Counted from the first letter of the stretch, positions 33,462 to 42,791 are shown. The stretch is DNA of 64,000 nt from Achromobacter xylosoxidans (GCF_002192695.1 NZ_MTLG01000008.1:62001-126000), one strand, 5' to 3'. A program made the numbers and translations. The notes: a model not told the origin generated them from the letters alone.

Positions 33462-34880
33462 TCAGCCGCGGGCGTTGGTGCCCGGCACGCGCAGCTGCGA
33501 GCCGACCTTCAGGGCGCTGCCCTTGATGTTGTTGAGCGCGCGCAGCGCATCCACCGAGGTGCCGTACTGCTTGGCCAGCGAGAACAGCGTGTCGCCCTGG
33601 CGCACCTTGTGGGTACGCACATTGGGACGGGCGCTGGCCACGCGCGCGGCCGGCGCCTGGGCGCTGCGGCCGCGCGGGGCGGCGGCCTTGTTGTCCGACG
33701 GCGCTGAGTCCAGGGCGCCCACCGGCGTGGCCAGCGAGGCCAGTTGCACGCCGCCCGTGCCGGGGTCGCCAGGCACCAGCAGGGATTGGCCGGAAGCGGA
33801 TTTCTGGCGCGAACCGATGTCGTTGGTCTGGCGCAGCGTGGCTTCGCTCACGCCGAAACGCTTGGCGATCGAGGCGTAGGATTCGCCGCGGCGCGAATGG
33901 TAGATCTTCCAGGCGCTGAGGTCGCCCTTGTAGTTGGTCAGATTGGCGTTGAAGATCTCGACGCGGTCGGCCGGCAGCAGCAGGGTGGGGCCGTGGTCGC
34001 CGCGGATCACGGGGCGGTTGAACGAGGGATTCAGCGCCTTGAATTCGTCTAGCGGCATTTCGGCCAGCTTGGCGGCGATTTCCAGGTCGATGTCGCTGTT
34101 CTTCTGCACCGTCACGAAGTAGGGCGTGTTGCCCACCGGGGGCAGGGCCACCGCATAGCGCTGCGGATCGGCGATGATGTTCTTGATGGCCTGCAGCTTG
34201 GGCACGTAGTTGCGGGTCTCGTCGGGCATGTTCAGGGACAGGTAGTCCGTGCCCTGGCCGGCCGCTTCGTTCTTGGCCATGGCGCGCTGCACCGAGCCTT
34301 CGCCCCAGTTGTACGAGGCCAGCGCCAGGTACCAGTCGCCCTGCATTTCAAACAGCTTTTCCAGGTAGTCCAGCGCCGCGTTGGTCGAGGCGATGGGGGC
34401 GCGGCGCTCGTCGCGCCACCAGTCCTGCTTCAGGTTGAAGTGCTGGCCGGTGGCCGGCACGAACTGCCACAGGCCCGAAGCCTGGGCGCGCGACAGCGCG
34501 GTCGGGTTGTAGGCGCTTTCGACGAAGGGCAGCAGCGCCAGCTCGGTCGGCAGGCCGCGGCGGTTGATCTCGTCGACGATGAAATACAGGTACTTGCCGG
34601 CCCGTTCCGCCATGCGCTGCACCGACTCGGGGTGGGACGCGTAATAGTCGGTCCACTGCTGCGAGAGCTCGGTGTTCAGGTTGGGAATGGCGAAACCGCG
34701 GCGGATGCGGTCCCAGGCGTCGGCGGGCGGGTTGGTCAGATCCACCGTCCGGGACGTGTCGCGGGCGATATATCGCCCTTGGGAATTGGTGGTGAGGTTC
34801 TTGCTATCGGGGGCTTTGGTTCCTGCGCAACCGGCGAGGACTGCCAGCATGAGCGGCAGAAGGAGTCGGGATAGATTCAT
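33462..34880 (-). CDS. mltD: Membrane-bound lytic murein transglycosylase D (MltD)
   Basis: A 472-residue outer-membrane lipoprotein (lipobox V-L-A-G-C, Cys18) that cleaves peptidoglycan glycan strands to 1,6-anhydro ends. The SLT domain has the catalytic Glu121 in L-P-F-V-E-S and G-L-W-Q-F-V-P-A-T-G-Q (136-146). Two LysM peptidoglycan-binding domains lie near 340-385 and at the C-terminus (HKVRQGDTLFSLAKQYG). The start at 34880 places the lipobox correctly; an earlier ATG adds 15 residues before it. It is followed by a terminator and lies seven bases after gloB, as in E. coli, where these genes also cluster. Confidence 0.94.
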   Translation of the reverse strand: MNLSRLLLPLMLAVLAGCAGTKAPDSKNLTTNSQGRYIARDTSRTVDLTNPPADAWDRIRRGFAIPNLNTELSQQWTDYYASHPESVQRMAERAGKYLYFIVDEINRRGLPTELALLPFVESAYNPTALSRAQASGLWQFVPATGQHFNLKQDWWRDERRAPIASTNAALDYLEKLFEMQGDWYLALASYNWGEGSVQRAMAKNEAAGQGTDYLSLNMPDETRNYVPKLQAIKNIIADPQRYAVALPPVGNTPYFVTVQKNSDIDLEIAAKLAEMPLDEFKALNPSFNRPVIRGDHGPTLLLPADRVEIFNANLTNYKGDLSAWKIYHSRRGESYASIAKRFGVSEATLRQTNDIGSRQKSASGQSLLVPGDPGTGGVQLASLATPVGALDSAPSDNKAAAPRGRSAQAPAARVASARPNVRTHKVRQGDTLFSLAKQYGTSVDALRALNNIKGSALKVGSQLRVPGTNARG

Positions 34881-34887
34881 CAGGTTG

Positions 34888-35709
34888 TCACTTGAAATCG
34901 TTCTTCCATTCACGAAGGGAGGCAAAGACCTCTACCGGCGTAGCGTGGCTGCGGCCGGCCCAGCGCTCTGCGGCGTGGACGACCTCAACTTCTTGCGTGC
35001 GCAAAAACGGATTGGCCGCGCGTTCCTGCCCAATGGTGGACGGAAGCGTGGGAAGACCTACTGCTCGTAATTGCTGGGCCTGCTGGTGCCACTGTTGCAG
35101 GCTGCGGTTGGCCGGATCGACTGCCAAGGCCCAGCGCAAGTTCGCTAGAGTGTACTCGTGTGCGCAAAAAACCTGTGTATCTGGCGGTAAAACAGCAAAT
35201 TTCCCTAAAGAATCATGCATTTGCGCCGGAGTGCCTTCGAAAAGACGGCCGCAGCCGCCGGCAAACAGGGTGTCGCCACAGAACAGAACCGGCTCCCGGC
35301 CGGCCGCGCGGCCGTAGTAGGCGATGTGGCCGGCGGTGTGTCCGGGCACGTCCAGCACGGCCAGGTCCAGGTCCAGTTCCGGGATCGCCACGCGGTCGCC
35401 CTCCGCCAGGCGCACGTCGCAGCGCGGCAGCTGTTCATGCGCGGGGCCGTATACGGTGATGCCCTCGATGCGGGACAATTCCGGTACGCCGCCCACGTGG
35501 TCGCCGTGATGGTGCGTGAGTAGAATGGCGCGCAGTCTCAAGCCGTTCTGGGCCAGCCATTGCAGCACCGGGCCGGCGTCGCCGGGATCGACCACGGCGG
35601 CGTCGCCGCCGCGGACGATGGCCCAGATGTAGTTGTCGTTGAAGGCGGGTAGAGGCAAGACCGCGGCGTTGCGATCGCGGCCGCCTGTGGGGGCGGTCAA
35701 GGCTTGCAT
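34888..35709 (-). CDS. gloB: Hydroxyacylglutathione hydrolase (glyoxalase II)
   Basis: A 273-residue metallo-beta-lactamase-fold enzyme that hydrolyses S-lactoylglutathione to lactate and glutathione, completing methylglyoxal removal. The binuclear metal motif is T-H-H-H-G-D-H (65-71); further ligands sit in the VPGHTAGH and GDTLF segments and in F-C-A-H-E-Y. Length is slightly above the usual 250-260. The gene faces the methyltransferase gene with 20 bases between starts. Confidence 0.95.
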   Translation of the reverse strand: MQALTAPTGGRDRNAAVLPLPAFNDNYIWAIVRGGDAAVVDPGDAGPVLQWLAQNGLRLRAILLTHHHGDHVGGVPELSRIEGITVYGPAHEQLPRCDVRLAEGDRVAIPELDLDLAVLDVPGHTAGHIAYYGRAAGREPVLFCGDTLFAGGCGRLFEGTPAQMHDSLGKFAVLPPDTQVFCAHEYTLANLRWALAVDPANRSLQQWHQQAQQLRAVGLPTLPSTIGQERAANPFLRTQEVEVVHAAERWAGRSHATPVEVFASLREWKNDFK

Positions 35710-35729
35710 GGGATTCGAAGGAATAGAAC

Positions 35730-36503
35730 GTGGCAGAAGATACTCCGCCGATTGTAGAACTGGCCGAATGGTTCCAGACGCCGCCGGGGCAATACGTCCT
35801 GGCCTGGGAGCGGGCGCAGTTCGACGCGGCTGTCGCGGACGTGTTCGGATATTACGCCTGGCAAGTGGGCCTGGCGGACATGAATCTGCTGCGCGCCAAC
35901 CGCATGCCGTTCAAAGGCTATGTGGGCACCGAGACCCCGTCCGCCGAGAGCGCGGCCGCCTGGCAGTCGCGGGTGGTGCTGGCCGAGCCCGAGGCCCTGC
36001 CGTTCGAATCCCAGAGCGTGGACCTGCTGATCCTGCCGCATGCCTTCGAATGCGCGCAAGAGCCGCACAACGTGCTGCGCGAGGTCGAACGCGTGCTGGT
36101 GCCGGAAGGGCGGGTGGTGATCTCGGGCTTCAATCCCTGGAGCATGTGGGGCGCGCGCACCCGCATGCCCGGCATGGAACCCTGGCTGCCGCAGCCACCC
36201 TCGTCCCAGGTGTCCTTGCCGCGCCTGAAGGACTGGTTCAAGCTGCTGTCGCTGGAGGTCGAGGCCAGCCAGTTCGGCTGCTACGCGCCGGCCTGCCGCA
36301 GCGAAAAATGGCTGCAGCGCTGGTCCTTCCTGGAATCCGCGGGCGCGCGCTGGTGGAGCGTGGGCGGCGCGGTCTATCTGGTGTCGGCGGTCAAGCGGGT
36401 GGCCGGCATGCGTATCATTGGCCCGGCCTGGAAGAAGGCCAAGCCCAAGCGCGCCCGCGCCGCGTCGGTGGTGGTCAACCGTCACGCGGACGACGGCTCT
36501 TGA
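35730..36503 (+). CDS. Class I SAM-dependent methyltransferase-like protein (YafS-like)
   Basis: A 257-residue protein with the methyltransferase-type segments L-P-F-E-S-Q-S-V-D-L-L-I-L-P-H-A-F-E and R-E-V-E-R-V-L-V-P-E-G-R-V-V-I-S-G, but the N-terminal glycine-rich SAM loop is weak, as in the YafS family. The target is unknown. It starts with GTG, with AAGGA upstream. It keeps the gloB-yafS-rnhA order known from E. coli. A Lys/Arg-rich tail ends the protein. Confidence 0.85.
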   Translation: MAEDTPPIVELAEWFQTPPGQYVLAWERAQFDAAVADVFGYYAWQVGLADMNLLRANRMPFKGYVGTETPSAESAAAWQSRVVLAEPEALPFESQSVDLLILPHAFECAQEPHNVLREVERVLVPEGRVVISGFNPWSMWGARTRMPGMEPWLPQPPSSQVSLPRLKDWFKLLSLEVEASQFGCYAPACRSEKWLQRWSFLESAGARWWSVGGAVYLVSAVKRVAGMRIIGPAWKKAKPKRARAASVVVNRHADDGS

Positions 36504-36509
36504 AGGCAA

Positions 36510-36536
36510 GGCCCCGCGCCGCGGGGCCAATTTTTT
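36510..36536 (+). terminator. Terminator between methyltransferase gene and rnhA
   Basis: GGCCCCGC pairs with GCGGGGCC around GCC, then AA and six T. rnhA starts 24 bases later and so needs its own promoter or read-through. Confidence 0.88.
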
Positions 36537-36559
36537 AGCAAGGAATACCAGGCAGCACC

Positions 36560-37021
36560 ATGCAGGACGACAAAGCGAACGAGCAGAAAGTGGAAATGTG
36601 GACCGACGGCGCCTGCAAGGGCAATCCCGGTCCGGGCGGCTGGGGCGTGCTGATGCGCGCCGGCAGCCACGAAAAGACGCTGCACGGCGGGGAACTCCAG
36701 ACCACCAACAACCGGATGGAGCTGCTGGCGGTCATCCAGGGCCTGCGCGCGCTCAAGCGCCCATGCGCGGTCACGATCCACACGGACTCCCAGTACGTGA
36801 TGAAGGGCATGACCGAATGGCTGGCCAACTGGAAGCGGCGCGGCTGGATGACGGCCGACAAGAAGCCCGTCAAGAACGTCGAGCTGTGGCAATTGCTGGA
36901 CGAGCAGGTGCAGCGGCATGCGGTGTCCTGGCGCTGGGTCCGTGGACACGCCGGCGATCCCGGCAACGAACGGGCCGACCAATTGGCCAATATGGGCGTG
37001 GAATCGGCCAAGCGGGGCTGA
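36560..37021 (+). CDS. rnhA: Ribonuclease HI
   Basis: A 153-residue RNase HI, which cuts RNA in RNA-DNA hybrids. Catalytic acids are D16 ([17 protein letters not shown]), E54 (N-N-R-M-E-L), D76 (I-H-T-D-S-Q-Y-V) and D140 (N-E-R-A-D-Q-L-A). Length is normal. In E. coli rnhA lies next to dnaQ; here an RND efflux pair separates the two. Confidence 0.96.
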   Translation: MQDDKANEQKVEMWTDGACKGNPGPGGWGVLMRAGSHEKTLHGGELQTTNNRMELLAVIQGLRALKRPCAVTIHTDSQYVMKGMTEWLANWKRRGWMTADKKPVKNVELWQLLDEQVQRHAVSWRWVRGHAGDPGNERADQLANMGVESAKRG

Positions 37022-37041
37022 GGGCATCGGGATATACCCTC

Positions 37042-37073
37042 AAATCCGCCCTCAGGGGCGGATTTAGTTCTTT
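37042..37073 (+). terminator. Probable terminator after rnhA
   Basis: AAATCCGCCC (37042-37051) pairs perfectly with GGGCGGATTT (37056-37065) around TCAG. The following AGTTCTTTC is only moderately T-rich. Confidence 0.7.
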
Positions 37074-37201
37074 CATCCGGCTTCAGGATTGTTCCAGTAT
37101 GTAAATCCGGGTGCTAAAGTGCCAACCCTCATTCCAGTTCCTGCGGCGCAGTCCGCGTGGGGGCATGCCAGGCCCGCGCCGCAATACCGCCACATTCGCG
37201 C

Positions 37202-38290
37202 ATGAAAAAAGCAGTACTGCTCGCCGCCGTAGCGGCAGGGTTGGCCGCGGGGGCCGCGCTCGGCATTTTTGTGCCGCGCTGGCTTGCCTATGGAACCGTC
37301 AGTCCGCAGCCCGGCGCCGTTCAAGCGCCCCTGGTCACGCGCGCCGCGCCGGTCCGGGTCGAGGTGGCCGCCGTCGAAGAGATTCCTTTCGCGCGCGGCA
37401 TTTCGGCCGTGGGCAGCCTGCGCTCCGACGAGTCCGTGGTGCTGCGGCCGGAGGTCGCGGGCCGCATCCAGTCCATCGATTTCAAGGAAGGCCAGCCGGT
37501 CAAGCGCGGCGACGTGCTGATCCGCCTGGACGATTCCGTGCCGCGCGCCGAACTGGCCCAGGCGCGCGCCAACCTGACCTTGGCGCAAAGCCACTACCGG
37601 CGCTCGGTGGAGCTGCAGGGCAAGGGCTTCGTCAGCCAACAGGCGCGCGACGAATCCGCCAGCACCCTGAAGGTGCAGGAAGCCGCGGTGGCGCTGGCGC
37701 AGGCGCGGCTGGACAAGATGACGATCTCGGCGCCGTTCGGCGGCATTGCGGGCTTGCGCAGCGTGTCGGTGGGCGACTACGTCAACCAGGGCCAGGACCT
37801 GGCCCCGCTGGAGGCGATCGACCCGCTCAAGGTGGACTTCCGCGTGCCCGAAATGTATTTGAGCAAGGTGGGCGTGGGCCAGCCGCTGACGCTGCGCATG
37901 GACGCGCTGCCCGGCCAGGAGCGCCAGGGTGTGGTCTACGCGGTCAGCCCGCTGGTCGACGCGGGCGGACGCTCCATCCTGCTGCGCGCCACGGTCGCCA
38001 ACAAGGATGCGGTGCTGCGCCCGGGCATGTTCGCCCGCGTGCAGTTGCAGTTCAGCCAGGACAAGGCGCTGGTCGCGCCGGAAGCCGCGCTGTCGCCCTC
38101 GGGCGCGACGCAGTACGTCTACCGGGTCAAGAACGGCGTGGCCGAGCGGCGCGAGGTCACCATCGGCGAGCGCCGCGAAGGCCGCGTCGAGATCCTGACC
38201 GGGGTGGCGGCGGGCGACCAACTGGTGGTGTCGGGCTTGCAGCGGGTGACGGACGGCGCCGCGGTGACCGTTCTGGGCAACGGCGCGTGA
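37202..38290 (+). CDS. RND efflux periplasmic adaptor (membrane fusion protein)
   Basis: A 362-residue HlyD/AcrA-type adaptor that links an inner-membrane RND pump to an outer-membrane channel. It has one N-terminal membrane or signal segment (about 2-23), a lipoyl-like half (SDESVVLRPEVAGRIQSIDFKEGQPVKRGD), a coiled-coil hairpin (about 113-165) and beta-barrel domains. No lipobox is seen. The ATG at 37202 precedes the hydrophobic segment directly. It is followed 33 bases later by the pump gene. No outer-membrane factor gene is present, so a TolC-like protein encoded elsewhere must complete the pump. Confidence 0.93.
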   Translation: MKKAVLLAAVAAGLAAGAALGIFVPRWLAYGTVSPQPGAVQAPLVTRAAPVRVEVAAVEEIPFARGISAVGSLRSDESVVLRPEVAGRIQSIDFKEGQPVKRGDVLIRLDDSVPRAELAQARANLTLAQSHYRRSVELQGKGFVSQQARDESASTLKVQEAAVALAQARLDKMTISAPFGGIAGLRSVSVGDYVNQGQDLAPLEAIDPLKVDFRVPEMYLSKVGVGQPLTLRMDALPGQERQGVVYAVSPLVDAGGRSILLRATVANKDAVLRPGMFARVQLQFSQDKALVAPEAALSPSGATQYVYRVKNGVAERREVTIGERREGRVEILTGVAAGDQLVVSGLQRVTDGAAVTVLGNGA

Positions 38291-38323
38291 CGCCGGCCTT
38301 TTTCCATTTTTGGCGGTAGCGCA

Positions 38324-41300
38324 ATGCGTATCTCGGAAACCTGCATCAAGCGGCCGGTGTTCGCATCGGTCCTGTCGCTGATCATCGTGCTGATCGGCCT
38401 GATTTCGTATTCGCGCCTGACCGTGCGCGAATATCCGAAGATCGACGAGCCCATCGTCTCGGTGGACACCACCTACAAGGGCGCCTCGCCCGAGGTGATC
38501 GAGTCGCAGGTGACCAAGCCGCTGGAAGACCAGCTGGCCGGCATCGAGGGCGTGGACGTGATGACCTCGCGCAGCCGCTCGGAACGCAGCCTGATCAACA
38601 TCAAGTTCAACCTGTCGCGCAATCCGGACGCCGCAGCCGCGGAAGTCCGCGACAAGGTCTCGCGCGCCCGCCGCTTCCTGCCAGACGAGATCGACGAACC
38701 CATCATCGGCAAGGTCGAGGCCGATTCCCAGCCCATTATCTACATCGCGGTCGAGTCCGGCTCGTACTCGGCGATCCAGACCTCGGACTACATCAACCGC
38801 TACATCAAGACCCGTCTGTCGGTGCTGCCCGGCGCGGCCGAGGTGCGCGTCTTCGGCGAGCGCCTGCCGTCCATGCGCATCTACGTGGACCGCGACAAGC
38901 TGGCCGCCTACGGCCTGACCGTGCAGGACGTGGAGGCCGCGCTGCGCAGCCAGAACGTCGAGATCCCGGCCGGCCGCATCGAATCGCGCGCGCGCGAGTT
39001 CTCGGTGGTGTCTTCCACCGACCTGCAGACGCCGGCGCAATTCGAGAACGTGATCGTCGCCAACGTCAAAGGCTATCCGGTCCGCCTGCGCGACGTGTCC
39101 AACGTGGAGATCGCCGCCGCCAGCGACCGCGTGCTGTCGCGCTTCAACGGCAAGCCCGCCATCAACATCGGCGTGACGCGCCAGTCCACCGCCAACCCGC
39201 TGGAACTGTCCAAGGCCGCGCGCGAGGAAGTGGCGCGCCTGAACGAGAACCTGCCGGCCGGCATGAAGCTGAACATCGCCTACGACTCGTCGGTGTTCAT
39301 CGAACGCTCCATCGATTCCGTGTTCCACACCATCGGCGAAGCCATCGTGCTGGTGGTGCTGGTGATTTTCTTCTTCCTGCGCAACCTGCGCGCCAGCATC
39401 ATCCCCATCGTCACCATCCCGGTGTCGCTGGTGGGCGCCTGCGCGTTGATGTACCTGTTCGGCTTTTCCATCAACACGCTGACGCTGCTGGCCATGGTGC
39501 TGGCCATCGGCCTGGTGGTGGACGACGCGATCGTGGTGCTGGAGAACATCTTCCGCCACATCGAAGAGGGCATGCCGCGCAAGGAGGCCGCGCTGCGCGG
39601 TTCGCGCGAGATCGGCTTCGCGGTGGTCGCCATGACCATGACCCTGGTCACCGTGTACGCGCCGCTGGCCTTCGCCACCGGCCGCACCGGGCGGCTGTTC
39701 ATCGAATTCGCGTTGGCGCTGGCTGGCGCGGTGCTGGTGTCGGGCTTTGTGGCGCTGACGCTTACGCCCATGATGTGCTCGGTGCTGCTGCGCCACCAGA
39801 GCAGCCATAGCCGCTGGTACAACCTGATCGAAGGCTGGCTCAACGGCATGAGCAACGGCTACCGGCGCGCGCTGGGGGCGTCGCTGCGCCACCGCTGGCT
39901 GGTGGTGGCGATAGGCGTGGCGGTCGCGGCCGCGAGCGGGGTGCTGTTCAAGGTGGTCAAGAGCGAGCTGGCGCCCATCGAGGACCGCGGCGTGGTGTTC
40001 GGCATCGTCAGCTCGCCGGAAGGGGCGACGCTGAACTACACGCTGGAAAGCATGCTGGGCATCGAGAAGTTCTATTCCGACATCCCCGAGGCCAGCGGCA
40101 GCCAGGTGACCGTGGGCTTTCCCACCGTGACGGACGGCACCGCCATCCTGCGCCTGAAGCCCTGGGAAGAACGCAGCCGCAAGCAGCAGGCCATTACCCA
40201 GCAGCTGCAGCCGCAGTTCGCCTCGCTGCCCGGGGTGCGGGCGTTCCCGACCAATCCGCCGTCGCTGGGCCAGTCGGCCCGCTCCAAGCCGGTGGAATTC
40301 ATCATCATGAGCCAGGCGTCCTACGCCGAGCTGTCGCGCCTGACCGAGGTGTTCCTGACCGAATTGCGCAAGTACCCGGGCCTGATCAACCTGGATACCG
40401 ACCTGCGCCTGAACACGCCGGAACTGCGGGTGCGGGTGGACCGCGACAAGATGGCCGACGTGGGCGCCAACGTGGACACAGTGGGCCGCACCCTGGAGTC
40501 CATGCTGGGTGGCCGCCAGGTCACCCGCTACAAGGACGAAGGCGAACAGTACGACGTGATCGTGCAGGTGACGCCGCGCGACCGCGCCAATCCCACCGAT
40601 ATCTCGGGCATCTACGTGCGGGCGCGCGACGGCAGCATGGTGCAGCTGGACAACCTGCTGGGCGTGCACGAAGGCGTGTCGCCGCAGTCGCTGAACCACT
40701 TCAACCGCCTGCGCGCCGTGAAGATCGACGGCGCCGTGGCGCCGGGCTACGCGCTGGGCGAGGTCCTGGCGCACATGCACCAGGTGGCGCGCGATGTGCT
40801 GCCCAACACCATCGTGACCGACCTGGACGGCCAGTCGCGCGAGTTCCGCGATTCCTCCGGCAGCATCTACCTGGTGTTCGCCATGGCGCTGGCCTTCATC
40901 TACCTGGTGTTGGCCGCGCAGTTCGAAAGCTGGCGCAATCCCTTCATCATCATGCTGTCGGTGCCGCTGTCCATGACCGGCGCGCTGCTGGCGCTGTGGT
41001 TGACCGGCGGCACACTGTCCATCTACAGCCAGATCGGCCTGATCACGCTGGTGGGGCTGATCACCAAGCACGGCATCCTGATCGTCGAATTCACCAACCA
41101 GCTGCGCGACGAGGGCAAGGAATTGTTCGATGCCGTCATCGAGGCCAGCGTGCTGCGCCTGCGGCCCATCCTGATGACCACGGGCGCCATGGTGCTGGGC
41201 ACCGTGCCGCTGGCGCTGTCCACCGGCGCGGGGGCGGAATCGCGCCAGCAGATCGGCTGGGTTCTGGTGGGCGGGCTGATGCTGGGTACACTACTGACCT

Positions 41301-41440
41301 TGTTCGTCGTGCCGGTGGCCTATACCTTGATCGCCACCGCACGCAAGAAACCCGGCCAGGCCGGCAGCGCAGCGCATCACCCGGACCCCGCTCCGGCGCC
41401 GCGCGCGCAGCCCGCCTCGCCCGCCCAAGCGTCGGAATAA
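38324..41440 (+). CDS. RND efflux transporter permease (HAE1 family)
   Basis: A 1038-residue inner-membrane drug/proton antiporter with 12 membrane helices and two large periplasmic loops. It opens M-R-I-S-E-T-C-I-K-R-P-V-F-A. Helix 4 holds the proton-relay Asp pair in G-L-V-V-D-D-A-I-V-V-L-E-N-I (near 399-412). It resembles MdtB/MexF-like pumps rather than heavy-metal types. The substrate cannot be told from sequence. The stop is followed three bases later by dnaQ, so the pump and the replication exonuclease probably share a transcript. Confidence 0.95.
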   Translation: MRISETCIKRPVFASVLSLIIVLIGLISYSRLTVREYPKIDEPIVSVDTTYKGASPEVIESQVTKPLEDQLAGIEGVDVMTSRSRSERSLINIKFNLSRNPDAAAAEVRDKVSRARRFLPDEIDEPIIGKVEADSQPIIYIAVESGSYSAIQTSDYINRYIKTRLSVLPGAAEVRVFGERLPSMRIYVDRDKLAAYGLTVQDVEAALRSQNVEIPAGRIESRAREFSVVSSTDLQTPAQFENVIVANVKGYPVRLRDVSNVEIAAASDRVLSRFNGKPAINIGVTRQSTANPLELSKAAREEVARLNENLPAGMKLNIAYDSSVFIERSIDSVFHTIGEAIVLVVLVIFFFLRNLRASIIPIVTIPVSLVGACALMYLFGFSINTLTLLAMVLAIGLVVDDAIVVLENIFRHIEEGMPRKEAALRGSREIGFAVVAMTMTLVTVYAPLAFATGRTGRLFIEFALALAGAVLVSGFVALTLTPMMCSVLLRHQSSHSRWYNLIEGWLNGMSNGYRRALGASLRHRWLVVAIGVAVAAASGVLFKVVKSELAPIEDRGVVFGIVSSPEGATLNYTLESMLGIEKFYSDIPEASGSQVTVGFPTVTDGTAILRLKPWEERSRKQQAITQQLQPQFASLPGVRAFPTNPPSLGQSARSKPVEFIIMSQASYAELSRLTEVFLTELRKYPGLINLDTDLRLNTPELRVRVDRDKMADVGANVDTVGRTLESMLGGRQVTRYKDEGEQYDVIVQVTPRDRANPTDISGIYVRARDGSMVQLDNLLGVHEGVSPQSLNHFNRLRAVKIDGAVAPGYALGEVLAHMHQVARDVLPNTIVTDLDGQSREFRDSSGSIYLVFAMALAFIYLVLAAQFESWRNPFIIMLSVPLSMTGALLALWLTGGTLSIYSQIGLITLVGLITKHGILIVEFTNQLRDEGKELFDAVIEASVLRLRPILMTTGAMVLGTVPLALSTGAGAESRQQIGWVLVGGLMLGTLLTLFVVPVAYTLIATARKKPGQAGSAAHHPDPAPAPRAQPASPAQASE

Positions 41441-41443
41441 GTT

Positions 41444-42166
41444 ATGCGCCAGATCATCTTTGACACTGAAACCACCGGACTGGACCCTGCCCAGGGCCAT
41501 CGCATCGTCGAGATCGGCTGCGTGGAAATGGTCAACCGGATGAGCACCGGCAACAACCTGCACATCTACCTGAACCCGGACCGCGACAGCGACCCCGAGG
41601 CCTTGGCGGTGCACGGCCTGACCACGGAATTCCTGTCCGACAAGCCGCGCTTCGCCGATGTGGCGGACGAATTCGTCAAGTTCATCCAGGGCGCCGAGCT
41701 GATCGCGCACAACGCGGCGTTCGACGTCAAGTTCTTCAACGCCGAACTCGCCAAGACCGGGCGCGGCCCGGTCACCGACTACTGCGAGACGGTCACCGAC
41801 TCGCTGCTGCACGCGCGTTCGCTGTTCCCCGGCAAGCGCAATTCGCTGGACGCGCTGTGCGACCGCTTTGGCATCTCCAACGCCCACCGCACGCTGCACG
41901 GCGCATTGCTGGACTCGCAGCTCCTGGCGGAAGTCTGGCTGGCCATGACCCGCGGCCAGGATGCGCTGCTGATCGACGTGGACGACGGCGCCAGCGCTGG
42001 CGGCAATGGCGTCGAGCTGGCCCGCTTCGACGCGTCGGGCCTGCCCGTGATCAAGGCCAGCGAGGCGGAACTGGCCGAGCATGAAACCTATCTCGCCGCC
42101 CTGGACAAGTCCGTGGGCGGGGAGTGCACTTGGCGCAAGATCGACGCGCCGGTGGCGGCCGCTTAA
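41444..42166 (+). CDS. dnaQ: DNA polymerase III epsilon subunit (proofreading exonuclease)
   Basis: A 240-residue DEDDh 3'-5' exonuclease. Motif I is F-D-T-E-T-T-G-L-D (D7, E9); motif II contains H-N-A-A-F-D; the late H-R-T-L-H-G-A-L-L-D supplies the general-base His and the last Asp. It gives proofreading to the replicative polymerase. The C-terminal tail should bind the alpha subunit. It is followed by tRNA-Val; in E. coli a tRNA-Asp gene follows dnaQ. Confidence 0.95.
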   Translation: MRQIIFDTETTGLDPAQGHRIVEIGCVEMVNRMSTGNNLHIYLNPDRDSDPEALAVHGLTTEFLSDKPRFADVADEFVKFIQGAELIAHNAAFDVKFFNAELAKTGRGPVTDYCETVTDSLLHARSLFPGKRNSLDALCDRFGISNAHRTLHGALLDSQLLAEVWLAMTRGQDALLIDVDDGASAGGNGVELARFDASGLPVIKASEAELAEHETYLAALDKSVGGECTWRKIDAPVAAA

Positions 42167-42183
42167 AGTTTTTTCGAGGCGAC

Positions 42184-42213
42184 TTGCACACGTTCAAAAA
42201 AACGTGCTAATAT
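42184..42213 (+). promoter_or_regulatory. Promoter of tRNA-Val
   Basis: A TTGCAC -35 (42184-42189), an 18-base spacer and a TAATAT -10 (42208-42213), 13 bases before the tRNA 5' end. Confidence 0.78.
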
Positions 42214-42226
42214 TTCGCCTCTTTCG

Positions 42227-42301
42227 GGGTGGTTAGCTCAGTGGTAGAGCACTGCCTTCACACGGCAGGGGTCACTGGTTCGAACCCAGTACTACCCACC
42301 A
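42227..42301 (+). tRNA. tRNA-Val (anticodon CAC)
   Basis: A 75-base tRNA. GGGTGGT pairs with ACTACCC (one G-U), with discriminator A and an encoded CCA. The anticodon stem CTGCC/GGCAG holds loop TTCACAC, with CAC at 42259-42261, reading GUG. The T arm is ACTGG-TTCGAAC-CCAGT. Confidence 0.97.
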
Positions 42302-42623
42302 AAGACCCTTGGAAGATGACGTAAGCCCCAGGCTTATCGTTGTCGGCGTACCAAGGTCAAAAAAAAGACGCAACGCAAACAAAGCCAACCGCGAGGTTGG
42401 CTTTTTTGTTTTGCGGGATCAGAACATTGAGCACGCCTTCGAATCCGGGCGCTTTGCATATGGCGCGCAAGCCATTGCGCTGAACCGTCCCTTTCATTAC
42501 GCTTAGCTTGATTTGACGCAAGCGGACTCTCGTCGATTGAGCCGCGTCGCATGCAAGCCTGACTATCATTGATAACAATGGCTTTGGCCCGTGGGGCCAG
42601 GCGTAGGCGAACAGGAGAAGGTC
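42302..42623. other. 322-base gap after tRNA-Val
   Basis: It contains the tRNA terminator (42381-42407) and then about 215 bases upstream of the small membrane protein gene. A dyad CATT-GATAAC-AATG lies at 42568-42581, just before that gene's ribosome site. I see no convincing gene. Confidence 0.5.
42381..42407 (+). terminator. Intrinsic terminator of the tRNA-Val transcript
   Basis: AAGCCAACC (42382-42390) pairs with GGTTGGCTT (42395-42403) around GCGA, ending in a run of six T. Confidence 0.9.
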
Positions 42624-42791
42624 ATGTCCGAGCACACCACTACCATGTTGATCATCATCGGCGCCGGGGTGGCGCTCATGCTGATCGGCTTCGGGCTGCG
42701 CGACCGCAATCTCGGCATGGGGCTGATGGGCATAGGCCTGATCACGGCCCTGGGCACGATCATCTACAAGGCCTACATCACCTTCTACTGA
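42624..42791 (+). CDS. Small two-helix membrane protein
   Basis: A 55-residue protein with two membrane segments (about 8-23 and 31-50) joined by the short loop RDRNLG. The ATG at 42624 has AGGAGAAGG upstream, better than an earlier in-frame start. I do not recognise a family. Its good ribosome site and position between conserved genes support a real small inner-membrane protein. Confidence 0.65.
   Translation: MSEHTTTMLIIIGAGVALMLIGFGLRDRNLGMGLMGIGLITALGTIIYKAYITFY

Noticed and set aside
37073-41071. Minus-strand open frame of about 1330 codons opposite the RND efflux genes
   Set aside because: The translation is His/Arg/Gln-rich and has no recognisable domain, while the plus strand holds a clear RND pump. 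It is a compositional shadow.
42309-42506. Short protein after tRNA-Val
   Set aside because: It spans the tRNA terminator and has no ribosome site.
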